Source of the DNA: Bacillota bacterium | Lineage (GTDB): Bacteria; Bacillota; Syntrophomonadia; Syntrophomonadales; Syntrophomonadaceae | Assembly: GCA_023395515.1 (NCBI GenBank) | Contig: JAEWZB010000075.1 | Span: 1-49,660 of the forward strand | Length of the DNA stretch: 49,660 bases | Reading direction: 5' to 3' | Part shown: piece after piece, positions 33,734 through 43,163 of the stretch | Layout: each line of letters opens with the position of its first letter | How positions within the stretch are numbered: position 1 is the stretch's first letter | Program-made: the position numbers and the translations under genes | The notes under the pieces: model-generated | The model's input: only the letters and a program-made list of their open reading frames with translations | What the model was told of the DNA's origin: nothing | Database searches by the model: none

Positions 33734-36700
33734 AATCAGACTGACCGGCTGTCAATATGATGGTTTAACTAAAAAGCATGAGAATTCCATTTTTGATTTA
33801 ACTAAAAACGGATCAGCGGATCATACCCTCTTTACCCTGCTGAACGGAGGCGGTAAAGGGGTGATGATGCAGCTTATTTTTCAGTTGCTATTGCCGGAAA
33901 CTAAATGGGGGAAGGAAAATGGCAATAAGATTATATCCATGTTTTATGATAAAAGAAATAATCTCGCCCCTTTTACTTTTCATGTCGTCTTGGAATGGAT
34001 ATTAGACACGGTTCCGGAGAAAAGGCTGATAACCGGTATAGCTATGCAGGCAGTTTTTAAGAATGCGAGTAATGAGGAGGACGAGAAAACCGGCCTGGCT
34101 TATTTTTTATATACTTATGAAGATGATAAGCAAGGAATGATTACCCTGGAAAATCTGCCCCTTTATGATGAAAAACTGAGCAGTGCAGTTGATTTAGAGT
34201 TAGCGGAAAAGTTTATTGATGAACATCCGCGTTATTTTACCAAGTACAGTCAATCTAGTGTCAGGAGAAAGGATGCCCCTTATTACACTTATTTGGAGAG
34301 CCGGGGAATATATAGAAGTGAGTGGATTAGCCTCAAAAGCATGAATAAATCCGAAGGCGGAGTTAAGGATTTTTTTGCCGGAGCTACTGATAATAAATCG
34401 ATTTTTGATAAGGTTATTATTCCGGTCATCAGTGACAATATACGTAATAATACGTATGAAGAAGAGAATAGCTTAATCGAGATGTTTAGAAGCAATCTTT
34501 CCATTACCCGGGATTTACCGGTTTTAATTAAGCGCCAGGGTGATTATAAAGAATTGTTGCAGGCTATTAAACCTTTAATAGAAAATGCCGACAGTGGTTC
34601 GCGTTTCGAAGATATGCGGGAGCGCTGCATTGATGAAGGTAATGATATTTATTTTATCCTGCAGGAAGAGGAGACCCGGGTGAGCCAGGATATAGAAAAA
34701 TGGGAGCAGGAAATAAAGAAAGCTGCTCAGGAAGGCCGGGAATTAGCCTTTAAAAAGGATAACCTTCTATATAACCAGGAAAGACTGGAATTAGAAGCCG
34801 AAACCAGGGAAAGCCGGAGGCTCGCAGAGGAACTGGCAGCGAAAGCGCAGCAAAAAGAAGAAAATGATGCCCAATTAAAGCTGTATAGAATTAATGAAGT
34901 GCTTTTTAACCGGCATCAAACTGAAGCCCAGCTGGAGCAAAAAGAGGCGGAGAAGCAAAATCTCATTACCGTTCTGAATTTGCAAGATACCGAGCTTAGG
35001 GGTGCCCAGCTAGATAAAGAGCTTGAACAAGAATGGCTATTAAGCCAAGCTTATTGGCAAAACCGGGCGGCGGAATATTTCGGCTATATTAATCATCTTA
35101 ATCAGGAATTAAGTAAAAGCCGCCAGCAGAAAAAGCAATACGAAAGTAAAGTGCAAAAGCTGCAAAATGAAATTAACAGGTTCGAGTTAAAGGAATCTGA
35201 ATTAGAAAAAGATGCTAGGAGGTTGGAAAAGGCCGGTTATGATTCTTTAAGCCTGTTTTATCCGGAACGGATTTTAGCTGATTTGACTGCTAATAAGATA
35301 CATTTAGAAGAAAGAATCCAGGAGCTTTCCGACCAGATAACAGCTTATCGGGAGCAGGAAACTGTTTTAACCTTAGATATAAAACAACTGGAATACCAGT
35401 ATAAAAGCATCTTAGGTAATCAGAAGGAGCTCTGCAAGAAAGCTTTAGACCGGGAAAAGGACGAATTAGAGTTGGCTAAAAAAGTGTGCAGGCGCCTTTT
35501 TAAGAATTATGACGGCAGCCTCTTAAACCATGCCTGGTTTGCCGGGCAGCTTCAAGAGCTGCAGGAAGTAGACGCCGCTAAGCAGGTGAAGCTTAAGGAA
35601 GTGCAGCAGGCTATATGGGAAAAAAGCCTGGACCGGGTGCTTAACCAAGAGGATTATTTCATGCCTAATAAAGATGTGGCCTTAGTAAAGCAAGAGATTG
35701 CGCGTTTAGATATTTATGTAGAAACAGGAGCCGAATATTTAAAAACACTGGGAGCAGAAGAGGCCGAGGCTTTACTGCAGGAGCATCCGGGATTTTTATA
35801 TGGAGTAGTTATTAAAAGTGAGAAGGATTGGGAGCTGATTAAGAAAAATATTAGCCCGGAGCTGTTTTTAAATAACCTGGTACCTGTTTATATCCGGGCG
35901 ATGATGGATTATAAGGAGCAGGAGATATTTAAAACTATAAGAGGCCCGGCTTTTGACCTGGTTAACTATAGCGTATACCGGCTATGGCAGGAAAAGATGG
36001 ACCGGAATTTGGAAGAATTAGGTCATCTGGCCCAAAATCTTGAAAACGATGTCCGGGAAATCAGAGAACTGCAAGAAGACTTAAACTTTATAGCTAAAAC
36101 TGATACGGCCTGGATTTTGCAGCAGCAGGCGCAGGCTGAAGAAGAGAAGCTTAATAAACTTAGTGAAGAGATAAGAAACCGGCAGGAAGAAATCTTAGGG
36201 CTAAAAACCCGTATTAGTCAGGCTGAAGCTGAATTAAAGACCAATAACCGGGACTTAGCGCAGCTTAATGATGATATTAAGCAAATGGAAATATATATAG
36301 AAAAGGTAAACGAGTTAGAAAAGGAACGCGTAATTATTGCAAAAGTGCAGGCCGAGCAACAGCAGCTCAAAGAGACCGCCCAGCAGCTGGAGGATAATAT
36401 CGACCAGTTGGACAGTGAGCAAAGAATAATTGATAAGTCCTACCTAGGCTGGAAGAACAGCTTGGAGCAAATTCTGCAGTCGGTTAAGGAAGTATGGGCT
36501 AGGGCCGAATACCAGGAGATAAGTGAAGCTGATGATATAAATACTAATATTCCGGCCTTATCCTTAGGGGCAGAGAAATTACTAAGTCTGGTGCAGGCTA
36601 AAAAGGTGTTAGACGCAGACCTGGCGGCCAAAAATACCGAGATAGCCGTCTTGAATGAGTCAATTAAGCATTTGCATAAGGATTGGGGAAAATATATTCA

Positions 36701-38156
36701 GGAGCTGCAGCGCATCAGTGCGGATTGGGCGGAGTATCCTTATCTTAAGCTCCCCCTTAACGAATTGCAGATTACTATAGATAAGCTCAGCCAGAATAAG
36801 GTTAAGCTGAGCGGGGAGTATCGTGGCCTACAGTCAATTTATGACCAAGCTAAGGGTAGTATTAATACGAAAGCTAAGCATTTAGAGGATAGAGCCGCTA
36901 AAATCCAGGCCCTGCATAAACGGGCCGCCGTCATAGAAGAAATAGCAGATATAAACAGTGCGATGAATTGGGTAGAGCGTGATATTCAGTCTAACCACAG
37001 ATATGCCGCTTTATGCTCTGAAACCTGCCAAAAAAATAAAGATGAAAAGATAAAGCTGGATATGAGCTTAAATAAGATTAAGTATAATTATATGCTGGAT
37101 GAACATAAGGGGAAAATAGATACGGCTTTGCAGGCCAGAATTCAGCAGAATCCTGACTTAGTAGCGGAAGAATGGGTGAGAAAATACGCTAAAAATACGG
37201 AGCAAATTGATAAAACCCGGAAAGAAGGGGACGATCTTAGAGAAAGGTTCATTAAAAGGATAGAAACTCTTAACGAGGAACAATTGAGGAAGAAAATCCT
37301 TACTACCATTAAGGAAGCTAAAATAGCCAATTTTAAAAGTAACCTGGACTCTTTTAAAAGCATGGAAAACCACTTTCAGCAAGAGCTGAACCGTTTAAAT
37401 CAGGATAAGGAAAAAGCGGAGGAAGTCATGCGGCAATGGACTCATAGGGCAGCCTTACATGTTTTGAAAATGGCGGAAGCCCTAAAGGATATGGTAGCCG
37501 GCATGAATTATATTAATGAACAGGGTTACGCCTTCCCGCTGGTTAAACTAAGGGGTGCAGAAGGATTGCCCCGTAAGGAAGAGGATATTACCCATTTATT
37601 AAATGAATATTTTGTCCGGGCTATTGCCGAAATTATTGAAACTAAGCAGGATATCAGCCGGCTTACCGAGCAGGATTTAAAAGAAGTGATGGGAGATAAG
37701 GTTATATTCTCCAAAGCTTTGCAGGGCCGATACCCGGTTTTACTAGTTTATAAAATGTCTGAGCAAAACCATTTCCGCTATGCCCGGGCCCGGGATGAGT
37801 ATTATACTACCTGGGAGGCGATTAATAAAGGGGAAGGGTACGCACCGGAAGGTTCCGGGGGGCAAACTTTATCAGTTCATACCTTTGTGGCTATGATGCT
37901 GATGAACTTTAAAAAGAAACATGTCGGTAACGAGAATCCCTCTACTATATTAATTTTAGATAATCCCTTTGGCCAAGCCTCGACTAAGCACGTTTTAGAT
38001 CCCATATTTGAAATAGCAGATAAGCTTAATTTTCAACTAATCTGCTTTGCCGCTCCGGAAATTATAAAGGTGGAGATCAGCGAAAGATTCCCCATATTCT
38101 GGGAACTTAAAATTGAACAGGGCAAGGTGGTACACGGCGGCCGGGTTATAAAGTAG
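33717..38156 (+). CDS. jetC: Wadjet JetC: SMC-like ATPase
   Basis: A 1479-residue protein, the largest in the window, with AAAAAGGAGCGG before its ATG. An N-terminal head has the P-loop-like TLLNGGGKGVMMQLIFQLLL near residues 41-60. Two long coiled-coil arms, rich in Glu, Lys and Gln, enclose a hinge region around residues 590-760. The C-terminal head has the ABC signature GSGGQTLSVHTFVAMMLM near 1380 and Walker B STILILDNPFGQAS near 1409. This is the MukB/SbcC-like architecture of JetC. The P-loop reads GGGKGV, so Gly replaces the usual Ser/Thr after Lys. It powers ATP-driven DNA loop extrusion in the anti-plasmid complex. Confidence 0.88.
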   Translation: MPKLAKIRLTGCQYDGLTKKHENSIFDLTKNGSADHTLFTLLNGGGKGVMMQLIFQLLLPETKWGKENGNKIISMFYDKRNNLAPFTFHVVLEWILDTVPEKRLITGIAMQAVFKNASNEEDEKTGLAYFLYTYEDDKQGMITLENLPLYDEKLSSAVDLELAEKFIDEHPRYFTKYSQSSVRRKDAPYYTYLESRGIYRSEWISLKSMNKSEGGVKDFFAGATDNKSIFDKVIIPVISDNIRNNTYEEENSLIEMFRSNLSITRDLPVLIKRQGDYKELLQAIKPLIENADSGSRFEDMRERCIDEGNDIYFILQEEETRVSQDIEKWEQEIKKAAQEGRELAFKKDNLLYNQERLELEAETRESRRLAEELAAKAQQKEENDAQLKLYRINEVLFNRHQTEAQLEQKEAEKQNLITVLNLQDTELRGAQLDKELEQEWLLSQAYWQNRAAEYFGYINHLNQELSKSRQQKKQYESKVQKLQNEINRFELKESELEKDARRLEKAGYDSLSLFYPERILADLTANKIHLEERIQELSDQITAYREQETVLTLDIKQLEYQYKSILGNQKELCKKALDREKDELELAKKVCRRLFKNYDGSLLNHAWFAGQLQELQEVDAAKQVKLKEVQQAIWEKSLDRVLNQEDYFMPNKDVALVKQEIARLDIYVETGAEYLKTLGAEEAEALLQEHPGFLYGVVIKSEKDWELIKKNISPELFLNNLVPVYIRAMMDYKEQEIFKTIRGPAFDLVNYSVYRLWQEKMDRNLEELGHLAQNLENDVREIRELQEDLNFIAKTDTAWILQQQAQAEEEKLNKLSEEIRNRQEEILGLKTRISQAEAELKTNNRDLAQLNDDIKQMEIYIEKVNELEKERVIIAKVQAEQQQLKETAQQLEDNIDQLDSEQRIIDKSYLGWKNSLEQILQSVKEVWARAEYQEISEADDINTNIPALSLGAEKLLSLVQAKKVLDADLAAKNTEIAVLNESIKHLHKDWGKYIQELQRISADWAEYPYLKLPLNELQITIDKLSQNKVKLSGEYRGLQSIYDQAKGSINTKAKHLEDRAAKIQALHKRAAVIEEIADINSAMNWVERDIQSNHRYAALCSETCQKNKDEKIKLDMSLNKIKYNYMLDEHKGKIDTALQARIQQNPDLVAEEWVRKYAKNTEQIDKTRKEGDDLRERFIKRIETLNEEQLRKKILTTIKEAKIANFKSNLDSFKSMENHFQQELNRLNQDKEKAEEVMRQWTHRAALHVLKMAEALKDMVAGMNYINEQGYAFPLVKLRGAEGLPRKEEDITHLLNEYFVRAIAEIIETKQDISRLTEQDLKEVMGDKVIFSKALQGRYPVLLVYKMSEQNHFRYARARDEYYTTWEAINKGEGYAPEGSGGQTLSVHTFVAMMLMNFKKKHVGNENPSTILILDNPFGQASTKHVLDPIFEIADKLNFQLICFAAPEIIKVEISERFPIFWELKIEQGKVVHGGRVIK

Positions 38157-38251
38157 AACAAGGCGTGTCGCAAGGACGGAAGTAGTGATATGCCAAAACT
38201 CTACCTTCTATAAATTTCCAGATACTATTTTTAATTGCTACAGGCTTACGG

Positions 38252-38257
38252 TATAAT
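38252..38257 (+). promoter_or_regulatory. Possible -10 box before the MntA/HepT pair
   Basis: A perfect TATAAT lies 61 bases before the GTG start. No good -35 box is seen at the expected distance, so this is a weak call. Confidence 0.3.
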
Positions 38258-38317
38258 TACCTTATAAACATGGTTTTACCTGCGAAGAAGTAAAGAAAAA
38301 TAACAGGAGGTGGGGAA

Positions 38318-38728
38318 GTGGCTTTAGAGAATATTATAGAAAAGTATGGAATTACATTATTAATCATATTTGGCTCGTATAACACTGATAGATTTACACC
38401 TAATAGTGATATTGATATAGCTTTTAAATCGCAAAATTCATTATCCATTGATGATAAAATAGAATTAATAGGTGATCTTATAAGTTACTTTAAAAGAGAT
38501 AACATAGATTTAATTGACATACAAAATGCACCCCCGTTGTTATTATATGCCATAGCTTGTAATGGGCAGGTATTATATGAAAAAGACAATTCCTTTTTAA
38601 AATTCAAATTATATGCTTCATTTCGCTATGCAGATACCAAGCATTTAAGATTAGCCAGAAAAAAATATCTTAATGCTCTTGTCGAAACCATGGAAAAAGA
38701 TATCGACTATGGGATAGGGGGATTTTAA
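38318..38728 (+). CDS. mntA: MntA-like nucleotidyltransferase antitoxin
   Basis: A 136-residue protein starting at GTG behind AGGAGGTGGGG. The nucleotidyltransferase motif is IIFGSYNTDRFTPNSDIDIAF (GS, then D-x-D), with a third acidic site in NIDLIDIQ. This size and motif match MntA, which neutralises its HEPN partner by AMP-adding the Tyr of the R-x4-H-x-Y motif. The HepT-like gene starts 4 bases after its stop. The pair lies directly downstream of the Wadjet operon. Confidence 0.87.
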   Translation: MALENIIEKYGITLLIIFGSYNTDRFTPNSDIDIAFKSQNSLSIDDKIELIGDLISYFKRDNIDLIDIQNAPPLLLYAIACNGQVLYEKDNSFLKFKLYASFRYADTKHLRLARKKYLNALVETMEKDIDYGIGGF

Positions 38729-38732
38729 TATC

Positions 38733-39146
38733 ATGGAAAATGCCGATCTGATTAATGAGAAGCTTCTCAATCTAACGACATATATTAATGAACTTAAGAA
38801 AATCAAGCCGGATACCTTTGAAAAATACAGCACAGATACCATAAGAAGATATGCTGCCGAAAGATTGATACAACTTATCATTGATTTAGCCTTAGACATC
38901 AATAACATAATTTTATCTAGTATGAAAAAACCACCGGCTAATGATTATTACAATTCCTTTATAGATTTAATTGAGTTAAACATATTAGACCGTGAACTTG
39001 CTTATGATATTGCACCTAGTACCGGCCTTAGAAATCGTTTAGTGCATGAATACGAAAGGATTGATGATAAAATTGTTTACGAAAGCCTTGATAAGGTTAT
39101 AGCCTTCTATTCTAAATACGCTGTAGTTATTAATAAATCTGTTTAA
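38733..39146 (+). CDS. hepT: HepT-like HEPN RNase toxin
   Basis: A 137-residue all-helical protein of DUF86/HepT length. The RNase motif is GLRNRLVHEYERI near residues 103-115, the exact R-x4-H-x-Y pattern in which the Tyr is the target of MntA. SDT-like TDTIRRYAAERLIQLIIDLALDINN matches the first long helix pair. It is intact, unlike the HEPN gene at 28318. Together with the gene before it, it forms a type VII toxin-antitoxin pair. No terminator is obvious before the convergent gene at 39170-39382. Confidence 0.87.
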   Translation: MENADLINEKLLNLTTYINELKKIKPDTFEKYSTDTIRRYAAERLIQLIIDLALDINNIILSSMKKPPANDYYNSFIDLIELNILDRELAYDIAPSTGLRNRLVHEYERIDDKIVYESLDKVIAFYSKYAVVINKSV

Positions 39147-39169
39147 AATCGTGATACATATGCGGGGGG

Positions 39170-39382
39170 TTACCACGGAATCTTATCCATATAATCTCCT
39201 CTTATAATAGGAAGAATCTTAGACTTCATAGGCTCGGGAACTTCCTTTAATGGCAAATCATCTATTTTAATAATATCAGAGGTATTAACCTTAAGCTTAA
39301 AAGCCACTTCCTGGGCGGTATAACCTTGATTTTTCCTAAGCTCCTTAATAGTCTTGTTACGATTCCTGAATTCAAAGAACAT
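39170..39382 (-). CDS. Small HTH (XRE-like) protein
   Basis: A 70-residue protein on the minus strand with TTAGGAGTGG nine bases before its ATG. It contains TIKELRKNQGYTAQEVAFKLKVNTSDIIKID, which fits a Cro/CI-type helix-turn-helix, and ends IIRGDYMDKIPW. It lies 54 bases downstream of the EF-hand-like gene on the same strand and may be its partner. A short DNA-binding regulator is the likely role. The target is unknown. Confidence 0.65.
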   Translation of the reverse strand: MFFEFRNRNKTIKELRKNQGYTAQEVAFKLKVNTSDIIKIDDLPLKEVPEPMKSKILPIIRGDYMDKIPW

Positions 39383-39408
39383 ATTGTTCCACTCCTAATA
39401 AGGTAGTC

Positions 39409-39437
39409 AAGGAGGGAGTGATATACCCCCTCCCTCT
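39409..39437 (-). terminator. Hairpin between two minus-strand genes
   Basis: GAGGGAG and CTCCCTC arms flank a short loop just after the stop of the EF-hand-like gene. No long T run follows on the minus strand, so it may attenuate transcription and not end it. Confidence 0.4.
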
Positions 39438-40471
39438 TATGCAAATAAATCTATTTGCTGAATAGTACCGGCCTTACCGTTTTCGTGTAAAAATACTCCG
39501 GTACTTTGCAGTTGTCCCTGGGCTTGATTAGCAGAATCCTTATAAGTAAAGGGAGTTTTAGCACTGCCTAAGAAAATAGCTCCGATACCTACTTGCCCTA
39601 AAGCAAAAAGCACATCATTGCCATTTTCATCCTTAGTCCAGATTCTTAGCTTATCATAAATAGGATCATTTTCATCAATCCAGTTGTTCCCGTCAGAGTC
39701 ATACCGGCCCAACTCGGCAAAACCATTACCGGTAGCCGGGCCAAAAAGCTCACCGCCGTTATTAATAATACCGTCATTATTTAGATCCAGGGCTAAAAAC
39801 CCGCTGCCCGGGTTAACAAATGAGATCATTTCCGTTTGCCCATCATTATCCAGATCGAAAGCAAACTTCCCTTGGCTCAGACTGGGCAGAGTGGAATTGA
39901 AATTAATCACTAGCGGGTCGATAGGACGGGCTGCATCACCTAAACGCAAATGTATTTCCTCATGGGAGAAAAAAGTGCGGCTCATACTCATGCTTATGGA
40001 AAAGTTGATTTCCCGGCCGTCGGCAGTCATAACACTGCCTGTTGCATCATAAGCAACCGATTCATGCTCAAAATAAGTATGAGAATAATCATATTCTAGA
40101 CCCCATCCTGCTCTAAGCATGTTAGCTCTGAGGTTTTCCAGTCTTTGCTGGTCTTCTTCCCCCTTAATTTTCGGTACTTTAAACTTAAGCTTTTTACCCG
40201 TTAACGCTTCAACCATAGCGATTAAGGCTCTAAGCTTAATATCATCAGGTTCAGGAAGCTCTCCTATATCGTCCTTGCGCTTAGTAGCAGCAACTTCAGG
40301 AGAAATATTCACCGAATCCACAGGTACTGACAATGCCGATACTAAAGAAGGTGCGGAATTGTTAGAAGCAGGGGGATCTCCTTTCCAGAACCGTAACTGC
40401 TCCTCTGATTTAGACATTTCTTGGTACTGACGGCTAGTAGCCATCTCCACATTAGAATTAGTAATAATCAT
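39437..40471 (-). CDS. EF-hand-like calcium-binding protein of unknown function
   Basis: A 344-residue minus-strand protein. The frame is open from 40501, but AAGGAGGT precedes the ATG at 40471 (MIITNSNVEMATSRQYQEM). No signal peptide is seen. The C-terminal half has Asp/Asn-rich loops: FDLDNDGQTEMISF, ALDLNNDGIINNGGELFG and YDSDGNNWIDENDPIYDKL. The last includes the pattern found in many bacterial proteins with EF-hand or FG-GAP-like calcium sites. The N-terminal half (RFWKGDPP...) is not recognised. The gene is divergent from the first S-layer-like gene, so the 418-bp gap should hold promoters for both. The role is unknown. Confidence 0.75.
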   Translation of the reverse strand: MIITNSNVEMATSRQYQEMSKSEEQLRFWKGDPPASNNSAPSLVSALSVPVDSVNISPEVAATKRKDDIGELPEPDDIKLRALIAMVEALTGKKLKFKVPKIKGEEDQQRLENLRANMLRAGWGLEYDYSHTYFEHESVAYDATGSVMTADGREINFSISMSMSRTFFSHEEIHLRLGDAARPIDPLVINFNSTLPSLSQGKFAFDLDNDGQTEMISFVNPGSGFLALDLNNDGIINNGGELFGPATGNGFAELGRYDSDGNNWIDENDPIYDKLRIWTKDENGNDVLFALGQVGIGAIFLGSAKTPFTYKDSANQAQGQLQSTGVFLHENGKAGTIQQIDLFA

Positions 40472-40889
40472 GAAAATACCTCCTTGTAAAACCTGGCTCA
40501 CATCCTTGTGGGCCTAATTACTTATAGGCATTATCGTTATAAATGGGCGATTACTAAAGTAGATTTGGGGGAAACGTGCAACATAAAACGAAAGATGTTA
40601 GCGCCATTACCTTTTTCATCCATAAATAAATCCCTTTACCATTAAATAAAATAAATTTCGACACAAAATTACAACTAGCGGGAACAAATGACAAAATGTG
40701 CGCGTCATAATAAACAGCCGTAAGAAAATATAGTGAAGGTTTCATTGCGGCATCTTTGTACTTTAACCTTCGCTGAACACCTAAAGTACAAGTATCCGAA
40801 AGGGGGAAGTCGAAACTTAAGTAGCTTAATTCTAAGAATTAATCGATGACCTACTATTTATTAAAACATATTTAAAGGAGGAAAAAGAA
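40472..40889. other. Divergent promoter region and structured leader of the first S-layer-like gene
   Basis: No gene is seen here. It holds a stem GTACTTTA/TAAAGTAC (40758-40789), then TATCCGAAAGGGGG, and a second stem TTAATTC/GAATTAA near 40825-40842. Just before the TTG start lies TTATTAAAACATATTT with AAGGAGGA, nearly identical to the sequence before the second paralogue at 43519. I could not match it to a known riboswitch. Confidence 0.45.
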
Positions 40890-43163
40890 TTGTTAAAAGC
40901 AAGAAATAGAAAAATATCCATGCTGTTAGTTCTTGCCATGCTGATGACTATGTTCGTTGGCATAGGAACAGCTAGTGCAGCTAGTACTTACAAAGCTGGC
41001 GAACCAGTGAATGTAGTTTCGGGAGAAAATCCTGCATTTACAAACAGAATTATGGTTGAAGTAACTCCTGGTTCTGTAAGTGGAAATACTTATGCTCGTT
41101 TCCAATTACCATCAAGTTTTGCAAGTACTGTTGACCAAATCTCTGTTGATCAATTAGATGGTGTACAAGTTAGAGTGCAGAACAGCGATGGAACATGGAG
41201 TGCTTGGTCAACTGCAGCAAATGCTGGAGAAACTAAATCAGTTAATTTAACCGGTAGAATATTTGAATTAGCTATCGGCAGTGGTGTTGCAGATTTATCT
41301 AAAACTGGCAGAGTTGCTATCGATTTAGATGGTCTAAAAGTTGATGCTGGTTTTTCAGGAGCAGTTGAAGTTGAATTCATAGCTTATCCGGGTTCTGGCC
41401 TGACCAGCGGTAAAGTTGCTATTGCTCAAGCTGGATCTGGAGCAGTTGTTTTAACTATGGAAAGTGTAAAAACTGTTACTACTGACAAAACTGCTATAGA
41501 CAAAATATATATCAAAGAAGACACTAAAGGTGCTTTAAAAGTTGGCGGCAATGGTGTGGAATTAAAATTACCTAGTGGTTTTGAATGGACTTTAACTGCT
41601 CCTAAGGCAGATGTAATTTGGGGTCAAGCTGGTGCAGATTTAGACTTTAGCCGCAAAGACAGCAATAGAACTTTAGTAATTGGAGCTAAAGGCTCTGAAA
41701 CTAATCAAGCCACCTACTTTGAAATATCTGGATTAGGTATTAAGGTTGATGATTCTGTTGCTAAATTAGGAGATATCAATGTTAGAGTTAGTGGTAAATC
41801 AACTTCTAATGTGAGTGAATTGTTAGTAGCGAAATATGGCGATTTTGCTGTATCAGTTGAAGCTCGCGACGAAGCTAAAACTGTTGTAGCAGGAAAATTA
41901 GAACAAGAAATTGGCGCCTTCCAAATTAAAGAAGGTATTGCAGGAAGCCTTATCCAAGGAAGAAATATAACCTTAGAAATAATTGGCAATGCAAAATGGC
42001 AAACAACTCCTTCTTTGGATACTGCCAAGAGCAAAAATGCTAAATTAGACAGCTGGACTCCTGTAGGAACTAGCGGCAAAATAATCAGAGCTACTGTTAA
42101 TGCTAACAATGCTTCAAGTGCTGCTACCATGGTATTCCATAGAGGTGAACTGATGGTAGCTCCAAGTGCGGCAGTAGACCAAGAAATTAAAATTAAAGTT
42201 ACAGGTAATTCTGGTGTGGAAGACACTACTTTAACCTTAGCAAAAGTGGTGGCTCCGGTTGTAGGAAAAGCTGACCAAGTTGCTGATGTAAGAATAGGTG
42301 TAGCTGATCAAAAACTGGCTCCTATTGTTATTACCGAATTAGTTGACGAAGCTATTGATGCTAGAAGAAATGTTACTACTGGAGCTTCAATACCCGTATG
42401 GAATGGAACTGCTTGGGTAAATCAAGCTGAAACAGTAAACCTTAACCAAATAGCTTTAGTATTCCCTCAAGGTGTAACACCTAAAGTAGGAACTATGACT
42501 GTTGAAGTACTAGAAGGCGACATGACATTAGATCGCTCTAGCTTAGGAGTTAACAAAAGAGACGATGGTCGTTGGGTTGCATTTGTAGACGTAACATCTA
42601 CAAGCATGACTCCGGCTAAAATCAAATTTGACAATCTTTATGTAACATTAGACAGAACTGTTCCTGAAGGAAAAGTAGAAGTTGGAATTACAGGTAGTTC
42701 TGTAAACAAAACCCTAAGCGTATTCCCTGGTGATCTTGCTGTTGGTTCAGTAGTGGTAGCTAATGCTATAACTCCTGCCCCTGGTCAAGTTGTGGGAAGC
42801 GGAGAATTCAAAATTGGCTCTAACATCTACTATGTAGGTGGAGCAGCTAAAGTTATGGACGTAGCACCTTACATTAAGGACAGCAGAACTTATGTTCCGA
42901 TGCGTTATGCAGCAGAAATCATCGGTGCAGAAGTAGTGTGGGATGATGCAGCTCGTACCGTAACCTTAACTAAGGGTGACGATGTAGTTGTATTCACAAT
43001 TGGTAGCACAACTTACACTGTAAATGGTGAAGCTATGAATGCTGATGTAGCTCCTGAAATCGCTAACAGCAGAACTATGTTACCTGCTCGCTTTGTAGCA
43101 GAAGCATTTGGCGGAATAGTTGGTTGGGATGCATCAACAGGTACAGTTTTAATTCAAAAATAA
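40890..43163 (+). CDS. S-layer-like secreted protein with copper-amine-oxidase-N (stalk) repeats, paralogue 1
   Basis: A 757-residue protein starting at TTG behind AAAGGAGGA. Residues 1-~30 are a signal peptide (KISMLLVLAMLMTMFVGIGTASAAS). The middle ~600 residues are beta-rich and Thr/Val/Gly-rich with no catalytic motif, as in surface-layer proteins. From ~645 two copper-amine-oxidase-N-type repeats follow (FKIGSNIYYVGG...MDVAPYIKDSRTYVPMRYAAEIIG and TIGSTTYTVNG...ANSRTMLPARFVAEAFGG). Such repeats occur at the ends of many clostridial surface proteins. The paralogue at 43519 shares the signal, much of the first half and the C-terminus. Strong leader, terminator and size suggest abundant expression. 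S-layer function is inference. Confidence 0.8.
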   Translation: MLKARNRKISMLLVLAMLMTMFVGIGTASAASTYKAGEPVNVVSGENPAFTNRIMVEVTPGSVSGNTYARFQLPSSFASTVDQISVDQLDGVQVRVQNSDGTWSAWSTAANAGETKSVNLTGRIFELAIGSGVADLSKTGRVAIDLDGLKVDAGFSGAVEVEFIAYPGSGLTSGKVAIAQAGSGAVVLTMESVKTVTTDKTAIDKIYIKEDTKGALKVGGNGVELKLPSGFEWTLTAPKADVIWGQAGADLDFSRKDSNRTLVIGAKGSETNQATYFEISGLGIKVDDSVAKLGDINVRVSGKSTSNVSELLVAKYGDFAVSVEARDEAKTVVAGKLEQEIGAFQIKEGIAGSLIQGRNITLEIIGNAKWQTTPSLDTAKSKNAKLDSWTPVGTSGKIIRATVNANNASSAATMVFHRGELMVAPSAAVDQEIKIKVTGNSGVEDTTLTLAKVVAPVVGKADQVADVRIGVADQKLAPIVITELVDEAIDARRNVTTGASIPVWNGTAWVNQAETVNLNQIALVFPQGVTPKVGTMTVEVLEGDMTLDRSSLGVNKRDDGRWVAFVDVTSTSMTPAKIKFDNLYVTLDRTVPEGKVEVGITGSSVNKTLSVFPGDLAVGSVVVANAITPAPGQVVGSGEFKIGSNIYYVGGAAKVMDVAPYIKDSRTYVPMRYAAEIIGAEVVWDDAARTVTLTKGDDVVVFTIGSTTYTVNGEAMNADVAPEIANSRTMLPARFVAEAFGGIVGWDASTGTVLIQK

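Noticed and set aside
40758..40860. Possible c-di-GMP or c-di-AMP riboswitch before the first S-layer-like gene
   Set aside because: The CCGAAAGG loop recalls GEMM elements, but the conserved GGGACGCAAAGCC core and tetraloop receptor are not present.
41714..42226. Minus-strand open frame of 170 codons inside S-layer-like paralogue 1
   Set aside because: It lies wholly opposite a well-supported gene; similar shadows occur in paralogue 2, reflecting shared codon bias.
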